Below are positions 45,201-55,500 of a stretch of 64,000 nucleotides of DNA, in pieces. Source of the stretch: Euryodendron excelsum (taxonomy: Eukaryota; Streptophyta; Magnoliopsida; Ericales; Pentaphylacaceae); contig CM065379.1 in NCBI GenBank assembly GCA_033060915.1, positions 26,590,318 to 26,654,317 on the forward strand, in the 5' to 3' direction. The notes under the pieces were generated by a model, which saw only the letters and a program-made list of their open reading frames with translations, was not told the origin of the DNA and did not search any database. A program made the translations under genes and the position numbers. Each line of letters starts with the position of its first letter. Within the stretch, counting starts at the first letter, position 1.

Positions 45201-48200
45201 CTGTTATTGCTTCTCCTCTTCTTCTTCTTCTTCTCTGCTGTGCTGCTTCTTCCTTCACTGTTATTGCTTCTCTTCCGTTCTTCCTTCTCTTCTTCTTCTT
45301 CGCTGCTGCCTTCTCCCCTATTTGAATATGAGATCATTTAGTGCAATTTTTGGTTCAATTTCTGAAGGGACGTGTCTGAGGCGTGTCTCCCCCGTGTCCA
45401 GACAATAAAAAATAATAAAATAATCGGACACTCCACGTGGCGTGTCGGACACGTATTTAGCTGTGTCTGCCACGTAGCTGTGTCCCCTACGTGTCAGACA
45501 CACGGACGGCAACCAAACTGCCGTGTCCGTGCTTCCTAGTGTATATATAGATATATATTTGGGCTTTGTCTAATCCTACAACTATGACTAGACCTCAAAC
45601 TAGAAGAGCTTGACTTTTTTCATTACTAAGAGTATTTTATACCTTCTGAAAACTATATAAAAGATAATAAAAAGAACGTTATTGGGCCTGTATAATGACC
45701 CATGGGCCAAAATTACTGCTCAGGTCCAGAAAAGATGGAAAATTTCCACAGTACCCTCAGCTCCTAAAAAGAAATAAAACATGAATAAGATTGTCCAGCA
45801 GCATAGTAACTAAGAGTAAATTAAAATAAAGACTATACACTGCCATGGACATTTTTCTTTGGACCAAAAAGGCTTTTTGATGATCATGGCATCCACAGCC
45901 TTTGCTTCAGGCTTCCAAAGCCTGTTAGACTAATTGGCCACTCAATAGATGTGGCATCGGTTAGTGTTATAAACTCTACGTAATTATGTGTAATTTGATT
46001 TCCTTTCTGCTGCTCATATACTTAATGATGAGGTTCTATGATCATTACTTTTTAATTTTTCAAAAAAAGAAGGTTGGAGGCTTGAAGTTGTATCCCTACT
46101 TAATCAATTAAGACAAATAGAAATTATTCTCATAATATCTTCTCCACGCTTTAATCACTTCATCCTATGGTACCTTAGCCTTAGTGATCAGGTACAGCTC
46201 TCTCTCTCTCTCTCACACACGCGCGCACACATACACACAAACACAAAAACATAGAGACATGCATGTATTTTTAACTGCTTATTTTGTATACGTTAAATAA
46301 ACAGGATTTTGGTGGTCTATCTCAAGGATGATTCATTATTATTAATTGTCCTTTTCCTATACTCCCTCATTTAATTCTTTGCTTCCTGTGAAAAACTAAA
46401 GGAAAATGTTGTGCAAAAGTTCATTGATTGAAATGGATTACATTTCAGGTTCAGGACACAAGTGAAGAAAGCCTGGCAGCTGTTGCTGGAATGTTTAGTA
46501 GTAAAGCTAAAGGTACTCAGATGTTTTAGTTGTCAATTTGTACACCGAAGTATATTCTCATGTAGTTTTTTCTCTGCCTGATTTATTTTTTAACATCTTA
46601 TGAATGTTTGAAACCTGAGGTTTTATTGTGTTGCCAATTTGTGTCTGGTGATCATTCATTATGTCTTTTTGTGCTTTTTTTTATAAATTTTTTATTCCCT
46701 TCTCTTTTTCCCCTTGAATTACAAAATCGATGTAATCATTGTGCTGAAACAATTATCGTGATTAGTTTGAAGCATGGAATCCTGAAAGGTAATCATTGCA
46801 AAAGAATGTTATGAGTTGGGAATTGAAACAGGATTGAGACATTATACACGCGGATGGATTTTTGCTGTCTTAAAACAGAAATCTATTCGGTGTTGAAGAA
46901 TAAAATGATTTGACCTATGATGCTATGAGAAAATTGAGGGGGAAGAGCATATGAGAGAGTGAGTGACTGACCCAATGTATCTTTCTTGTTATATCCTGTA
47001 CAAAGCATGAAGAGAATGATATTTGATAATTGGGAAGAATAATAAGCATAAGAAGTGTTAGGTCTGCGAGAGAGACAGGAGGAAGCAGGAGAGGATGAGA
47101 ATAAAATAGAGGGAAAACATACAAGGTAGGACTGGTGCTTACAAAATGCATGTATTTTCCCTAGTAGTTAGGAGATTGATTGCACTTAGACACTGATAAT
47201 ACTCACCATAAAGCTAAAGAGGTTGATCATTGCTATTTTATATTATCCATTATGTCCAATAGATCTAAATTATACCCCAATCCCAAGGCAAGGTCCAAAT
47301 TGTTTCTTTTCTTTCAAAGATGCTTATCTGGATCTTTTCTTGCTATCTTGTGCAAACGGGGTACTGATTGCAATCTTAAGTAGTCACTCGAATAATTCCA
47401 TCTCCTGGGTTTCGTTCCATACAAACTTAAATAATTAGGAAGTTGATGGACTTGCTAATCGTTTTCTAGCTTTGATTATGTTTATCTGTCATCTACCTCT
47501 ACTGGGTTTTCTTGAAGCAATGACAATTTTTCATCAGAATCCTTTTTTGTCAATCTCTATAAAGATGATGCCAAATGCACTCTTCCCTGGCTGAAAAAAA
47601 TTGGAAGGCAAAGGTACCCCCCTAAGGTGAAAGCATTTGCACAGTCAGTACTCATAGAAAAGGTAACATGTGTCATGAGTAGGCATCCTTTGGTGGTTTG
47701 TCTTGACATTTGTGTGTTATGCCACTGTGGTTTTGAGGTTGTGGACTGCCAGTCCTTGCCTATTACATGAGCCTGTAGTACAACAGTGCAACCCCTCCAG
47801 GACATGGAAAATTACCTACACATAGGATTGTAAAACAAACTAAGCTACTCGAGCTCGATTTGTGTTTGGCTCGTTAAAAGCTCTTTTGTGATTGGTTCGT
47901 TAGTTAAGCAAGTCAAGCTTGAACACATTTTGAAGCACATTAATTTTTCGAGCTCGGCTCGATAATGTTGTATGTACTCTAGGACTTTACAATAAAAACA
48001 TGTGCAACAATAATTGCTGCAATCTTCTGCTGATGTTAGGGTTATGATGCAATGTTACTCCGCGCCCTCCCCCCCACAAAAAAAAAAAAAAAAAAAAAAA
48101 TCAACAAGCTATTCAATTATATGAAGGAAGCAGAGAAGAACAAGATGAAATTGTTCTGGGCAGCACCATGAAAGAATATCTCAAAATCTGTTAAGCAAAG

Positions 48201-51200
48201 TGAAGAAGAGATAAAAGGAGGTTGATGAAAAGAGAAGAAAATCTATTACAAGCAACATAAAAAAATGTAACTTGGAAGAATGATTAAAATATCATCTTAC
48301 AATGATACTTGTTACAAGGGGTTTAAATGAAGTCACTATTTTTCCTTCCATGATGGGTTTAATTCTACATAGTTTTTGTCACATCCACTCCTAATCAGGT
48401 GTCATTAACACCTTCTTAGGATGAGTTTGATTGCACAGGTCACTAGCTTGCGAATGACACTTAATAATAGTCCTAAATATATGAATCTTATAAGGATTAA
48501 AGAACAACATCATAACATTAATGAACCATCTCATCATCTCTATACATTCATAAGAGAGCTATTAAGACAAACTCTCAAATAATTTTCTAAGTGAAAATGT
48601 AGATCAACTACAAAACATCCTCCACCTAAGTGTAAAAGACTCAAAGTAGTGGAGCTCCTCAAACCTCTCCAACTCGACACCAATAGTAATGGACTGGATA
48701 TCAATCCCTTTTTCCTGTAAAACAACCTATGTGGGTATGATCTATTATTAATATGCTCATTAAGATAATCAAACTCGTAAAGAATGAATGATAGATAAAC
48801 ACTGAATCAATTACCAATAGATAATTCACCTTTTGATGATATATAATCATATACCTATCACCAACACCAATGAGGAATACCTCATGAAATGCAATGCTTC
48901 TTGTGATGCAATGTTTGATGTTATCACATATGCACATCTCTTTGATAACCTTGCCAAGATTGATAAAGCAAGTTATCCAGATAATAATGTCGAGATTGAT
49001 AAGGCAAGTTATCTAAGAATGTCCCACGTGACATTTTTTAGGTTAGTTTCACGTGAATTAACCACATCCGTGCAACGCAAGTTATGCATACAATGTATGT
49101 TGTATGCGATGCCATCTCATGATCCAACACCAACACCAATATTGACAATAAGACATTCAATTCAATAAGAGTAAGAATATCTTAAATCTCACCTCGTGCC
49201 GCAATGTCAAGCAAGGTTGAATCACTTCTTAGGTGGAACGGGAGTGTCTTTAATGGTCTCCGAACCTATCACATATCACTATATCAAACTTATGAAATAT
49301 ATGTAATTGTTTACAATTGATACATGTTTAAAGCTTATAACTCACAAATATGAGACATGATACTTCAAATGACAGGTTAAAACTCAATGCGAAAATGTTA
49401 ACTCTTTAAACATAGGTACAATCCCCCTTCTCAAAACCCAAGGCGCTAATTCTTGAAGACAAGACAAGAAAAACAAAACAAAATAAAACATTAAGGCTAA
49501 AGGACCCGCGCCAGTGCCCCCCTCCTGGCAGGGCATGCCTTCTTCTCGAGGGACTGCGCTGGTGCGCCCCCTCCTGGTGTGCTACTAGCACGCCCTGTTA
49601 GTGGCTCACACCACTAGGTGCCCTCCTGGCGCCCTCTTTAGTGCACTGCGTCGGTAAGCACACTCCAACCCCGCTCTGGCACCCCTCCTTCTTCCTAAGT
49701 TTGAAAATAATATTTTAACACTTAGTGTTAAACCTCCCTTCCAACTCCAACACACCTCTAAGTCCTCTAGAGTCTAGAATGAAGTTTTGAAGTCTCCAAC
49801 AAGACTTCAAAATATCAAAATATGAACACCATGCAAGATTTTAGGTCTCCAACTTGAATTCCAAACTCTTGGATTCAATTTCATCATTCTAATGCATGAG
49901 AGATCTTTCAACACGCAACAATCAATTCAATGCATGAAACCAAGCATAAACTTGGGATTCTTCACCTCAAACAAAAGATGCACAATCTTCTCCTTCAAGT
50001 TCCTCTTCTTCTCTTCTTTTCTTCTCTTTTTCTCTCCTTTTCTCTCACTGTTTCTTTTGTCAAATACAAGTTACTACACAAGCTCTTCCCTTCTCTCTCC
50101 TCCCTTGACTTGATGCACACAATAGATACAATTTGTATTTAATCACACATGTCACACACACACAAGATGCAAATGAAGCGCACAACTCATTGGGGTGAAA
50201 CACACACCTAGGTGGCATGAGGTTACTCTCTGACCTTGCACCTTCTTGCTTCACCACTCTCACTAATCCACCTCATTAACATAATTAAACACACTTGTGA
50301 TAATTAATCATTTTTAACTTTAAGCTAAGCATATAGATTAATTATGCTAATTAATCAGGGATTAAGCTAATTAATCAAGCTTAAGATAGATTACTTCTCA
50401 CATGGCATGTTACAATTAAAACATGCTAATCAAGCTTCTCGATTAAGGAAATCATGCACTCTTAAGTATACAATTAAGGTGACATGATGCTAAGCAAAGT
50501 AGGATCTCACAGGTTTGGTGCCAGCTTGATTTTGTTACTTGTCGATAATACTAATAGAGTTGTTGGTAATGAAGTTTAAACTTCGAAATGATACTTTTCC
50601 ATCGAAGTTTTTTTGGGATAAAGATTGGGTTTAATATGGTTTAGCATTGCTTTATATTAGTGGTATGATGAAGTAACCACATAAAATTCTTTTTGGCCTG
50701 TTTTGTTAAATTTTTTGAAGACCTTCTATAAACCATGTTTCTCATGTGATCATTTTGGCTGTCTTCTGGATTTGTTCTTTTCTTTTTGTTCTCCCCCACA
50801 CTAAATAAATAAATAAAGCTGATAATGTTTGCAATTCTATATACTCTTCTTAGTACCTCAATAGTATTATAAATGTGGATTGCTTGCTTATTTCATGTCT
50901 ATTTTCACCATTCCTTTTTTGGTAGCCAAGAGGCTTGTGAAACTTCAGATGTATTGCTTATGGGGAGGGATTGGGGAAGAATTTAAATATCATTTGTGTG
51001 CTCTCCTTTGCAGGAAGGCGGCAAAGGATCTGGAGAGCATGTCATGGATAATATTTAAATATTACTTCTTTTATTGTATAGGATAAAATAGTGATTGCAA
51101 GTACTGTAGAGCATGTCATGGATAATATGAGAATTTTATGCATATCTATATAGTGAACTCGAATTACTATATATTTTTGTTATGTGGATATCCAACAATA

Positions 51201-52472
51201 CTGTCGGACACTTATCCCATACCTTACTCAAGGGTCAGAGTCCAAATGTCGAGTTTCCGACACATTCATACTTTTTAGAAGAGTCTGCATAACATAGCTT
51301 GGGGAAATGGTTGTGGCGGTATGCCAGTGAAAGGAATAGACTCTAGAGGTTGGTTGTGAAGTCAAAATGTGGAAGCTTATGGGAGGGATTGGGGGTTTCT
51401 TATGTTGTGGGGCTTTGGAAAGGGATACAGAAGTGTTGGAATGAGTTGAGGGGCATGTTAGGTTTGTGGTTGTGAAAAGGGAGAAACATAGTGTTATGGG
51501 AATGTTAGCTTGGACAAGAGTTTCCCTGCGCTTGTTCTTGTTGTGAGTTATAAAGGAGCAGTGACCAAATATCTTTGAGTTTTAAGGCTTTCATGTGTGG
51601 TAAGATATTCCCTTCGGTAGGGATCTTTTTGATTGAGAGATTGAGGATTTTGTCAATATTTTGGGAACTTTGTATGCCATCTCCTGTGTCGGTATTGGCG
51701 AGGATTCTTTGAGGTGGATGAGATCCAGATCTAGGAAGTTTTAGCTGAAGTCCTACTATGAAACATCAGTGGGTAATAGAAGAGCTACTTGTCCTTGGAG
51801 GGTGGTGTTGGTGGCTGTTGCCCGTTCTAAGGTGGAGGTTTTTTCTTGGATGTGCATCGTAATACTCTTACTATTGATAATCTCATTAAAAGAAGACAGA
51901 TATATCACTTTGTGTTGCATGGGAAATTAGTGAAATGTTTGTCTATCCATATCTTAGGCGGCCAGGGAGACATGACCCTTGTTTTTTTTTTTGGTATGGA
52001 ATGGGTTCTTCCCACTTTTGTGGCCAAGTTCCTTTCCTCTTGTAGAGAACCTAGAGTAGGGAAAAGGAAGAGAAAGTCTTGGACTTTTGTGCCTTTGGTT
52101 ATGATGTGGAACATTTGGTTGGAGCACAACATGAGGGCTTTTAATGGGGTGGAGGTGAGCATTCTGTTATCTATTTTGTATAGTTGGTTCTTGGGAGTAG
52201 TTAATCCATCTTTGAATCAAATTTTGGATTTTATAGTCTCGTTTGAGTAAGATAGTAGCATAAGCCGAACATATTTGGTTACCTTTTTTTTTTTCCTTTT
52301 GATATGCATGGTGGCACCTCCTTGGTTACTTTCTTAATGTACTTTCTACCTATAAAAATAAAAATGAGAGGAGCTGCAATTTTCTAAAGACGAAGGGAAA
52401 ACCTTTTCTAAAATCTTAGACGTTGAATGTTTATCTTTATCCTCTTCAAATAAATACTTCTTGCTCAATCTG

Positions 52473-52509
<37 letters not shown>

Positions 52510-55500
52510 GTGCTATGAGAGGAGAAATTTGTTGAGAGGGAAAATGCTGGGTGGTGGGAAATCCACTATACAACTTGGTACTCCTTGATTCTTGAAATTG
52601 GGTAATGTTGGCACTGAATTGAAGCATATTTTACGTGGAACGCAAAAGCGGAACATCATGCACCACATGCTTTAGAATGTTGTAGGATTGTGGTACTCTT
52701 ATATGGATCACATTGGTTTTTGAATTTATTTGAGAGTGATTTCCTATTTACCATTAGATCTTTAATTAAGATACTCCTATTATGTTGCTTTTCTACTTTT
52801 TAATTTGAGTTATTGATGTTCCGTGGCCCTTTTTTTAAAATTTTTTTTATCTATGTATGCCAAATGTCCACTCTTTAGATTTTAATTCACTTTATTTCAT
52901 GTTATCACGAGGACAACACTGAAAATAAAAATGACAATATGTTTGCAGCACTTTGGGTCATTTAATTGAGTGTTTTGGAGTGGAAGCGTATTATCTTTTG
53001 GCATGTACATTCCAAGAAATTGTGAGGTATTATTGTTTTCTGGTAACTATCATCAAGCCTTTTCTAATGAGGAGAGATTTTACGTATGCTTCCTTTAGAA
53101 ACTTTAAAAGTTTCTTCGTGAACTGTAACAATTTTTTGTTCTCTGTCTTTTTTTTTTGGTGATAAGTAAGGCCAATGTATATAGAAAAGAAGAGCGCCTT
53201 AAAGGGTGCGAAACCCATATACATTGAGCATTTACAATAACTGTAGCCTAATGCTCACTCTCTATATATCTACAAGCATGTACAAAGTTTCCAAAAATTC
53301 AACAAAAGAAGAGAAATCAAAACAGAAGGACTCTGACATCCAATAGTATTGGGAAATGAGAGTGATTCACTTAACGCTACAAATAGGATGTTCGACTCCT
53401 TCAAAAGCTCTGCTATTTCTTTCTCGTGAAATGTTCCACATAACTTAATGCGGAATGGCCTTACAAGTACTCTTATCTCCTTCTTGGACTCCCCTGGCAT
53501 CAACATGCCAAAGCCGCACTGAGAAAGGCATCACCCACTCCACCCCAAAAAAAGAGAAGACACCCTACTCCAAATTTCTCTAGTCACTGGGAAGTGTAGT
53601 AGAAGAAGATTAACCGTCTCCTTTTCTAGCACAAGTAGCACCAATCCGAAATACTCTTCCTTTTCCTCAGGCTTTCTTCTCTGAGAGTTCAAAGAAGAAT
53701 TAAATACAATAACGTGCATAAAAACTCCTTCTAGGGCGATACTTCATCTGCTAAGACCAAGGCTGAACTGGATCTGGGCGTCATTGTGATGCAACCAGCG
53801 TTGGATGGAAAGATGATGCACTTGTGTTTTGCTCTCGCAAATAGCAGCATGATACAAGATCTGCTGATTAAAACCAACTCTCTCTAGTTCAATGTTCACT
53901 ATTTCTCTATTCAAATCCATTGTATGTTCGATGATTCTTCCTAAGTTTGAGGGTGGTTTAATTTACATACTTAAGCAAGTTTCATTCAACTTACATTGGA
54001 TATTTATCTATTTATTTTAGATTGCATTTAAAAGAAATGACAATGTCGTTGATAGATTGAATGTGATGTCGCTAGGCTCATTTTGCTCTTTTTGTTCTCT
54101 TTGTGAAATAAAATTTATGAAGGGCCGTCTTCGTAAAAAAAAAAAAAAAAAAAAAAAATGTTCGGTGAAGTTATTCATTGACTTATTACCAAATGGAGAT
54201 ATCTATTTTATGTTTCATGTCCAAAATTTCCTGTGTTAGGGAAAATATGAGCGTGGGCATGGATAGACATGGCAGTTTGAAAGAAAAAGCTAAATACGGA
54301 TATTGTAGGAGGGGAGTAATTCACATCTTACCCAGCTTTGTATGTTAGGGCAAAAGACTTGTGGGAAAGTACTAATATTATCCTATGTGTTAGCCTTTTG
54401 TGCGTGAGAACAAAATTAAGGGCCTGCTTAGGCACTGGATAGTAGGATCCTTTAGCAGGAAGGCTTTCTTGTACTCAGATTATTTGATGAGACTGTGGTT
54501 TGCTGGATCAAGTTCAAATATGTATTTTTCTGTAGCAATCCTGTTTTACTGGGCAAAGAGCAAGCATGGCAGTTCCTCAAGACTGCAAAGATATTTACAA
54601 CAACTTTTTTTCCCCTTCTATGTTGATGTGGTTTCAGATTTATCGTTTCTCGTAGTTGAGGATGTAGAAGCGTAGTTGAGAAATCTGGTTAACTTCAGGA
54701 GTATGTAAACATTAAGGTTCAGCTTGCATTGTTCAGATTCATATGTTTCATTAGTAGTCTGTGTAGCAATTTTTGGTGGTGATACAATATGACTATTTTG
54801 TACTTTTTGCAGGGATTGAATGGAGCTTAGAGAATGATGCGTCAAATGCTGCTGTTTTGGTTGCAAGTGAAGCCCATGCTATAACATTGGCTATTGAGGG
54901 TTTGCTGGGTGTTGTATTTACAGTGGCTACTTTGACAGATGAGGCAGTGGATGTTGGTGAGGTAATTCTGTGTATATATGTTCACACATGGGCAGACAAA
55001 GATACATGGAAATATGTATCTACGTACATACATCTGTAAACATTAGTGGTTCTTGTTATTTCTTCTGATTCTACAGTGACATGTAATGTGTTTAGCTTCA
55101 TTTTTATTCTGAAATGTTTCTTGGCACTGTCAGCTTGAATCCCCTAGATGTGACTCTGACCCACCGGCAAAGTGTACTGGGAAAACTGCAGTTCTCTGCC
55201 TGTCTATGGTTGAATCAATGTGGTTGATCATACTTGACGCATTGTCCCTGATTCTTACAAAGTATGGTGATTTTCATTCTGATGTTTATAGTAGTCTTGA
55301 GCAAGAAACAAAATTTTCATTTGTTTTCACCAAAACGGCCGAAATGTTTCTGTTTCCTAAGGGACCGAAACGAAATACTAGTGGAATAACAAAACACTGT
55401 TATTACAATCAAAACATACTAAAACATAGAAAAATGCACCAAAACACAATGCTATATATCTAAACAATAAATTGTATTAATCCGACTTTAAAATTTTTAT

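Larger units (their letters stand above)
44733..45539. mobile_element. hAT-like element copy J, 807 bp, best preserved
   Basis: Starts CTAAGAAGCACGGATACGGA with four GGATAC units then GGACAC units (44742-44778). Ends GCCGTGTCCGTGCTTCCTAG. Flanked by perfect TGTATATA (44725-44732 and 45540-45547). The interior has a duplicated pyrimidine segment: CTGCTGTGCT...CTTCCTTCACTGTTATTGCT at about 45177 and 45235. The right subterminal part repeats GTGTCGGACACG and CACGTAGCTGTGTC. No transposase. Confidence 0.88.
43212..46448. other. MON2 intron 13 (3237 nt) with three hAT-like copies
   Basis: Copies H, I and J occupy 43851-45539. The part 43212-43842 has two opposed open frames near 43550-43840 without family features. 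The part 45548-46448 has a CT/CA microsatellite (46198-46230) and nothing else recognised. Confidence 0.85.
46513..54812. other. MON2 intron 14 (8300 nt), heavily invaded
   Basis: Holds a LINE piece (47180-47805), half of a CGAGCTCG repeat (47830-47960), an LTR (48377-50511), a LINE (50880-52362) with a family-2 insertion and a minus-strand LINE 3' end (53147-53800). The stretches 46513-47170, 52370-53140 and 53940-54812 hold only simple repeats and plain intron sequence. Confidence 0.85.

Noticed and set aside
45013..45408. 131-codon open frame rich in Ser, Leu, Phe and Cys, with overlapping frames on both strands
   Set aside because: It is produced by the CTT/GCTGCTGTG tract inside hAT-like copy J; any frame of such a tract stays open.
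11546..45539. CACTA (En/Spm) assignment for the GGACAC-rich family
   Set aside because: Some flanks read (T/C)ACTAGGAAG, but CACTA elements make 3-bp duplications; these copies have 8-bp duplications that include the A before CTARG.
51846..52250. 134-codon open frame, longest plus-strand frame of intron 14
   Set aside because: It ends with the typical plant LINE tail ([13 protein letters not shown]) and is preceded by LINE reverse transcriptase pieces, so it is a relic rather than a host gene.
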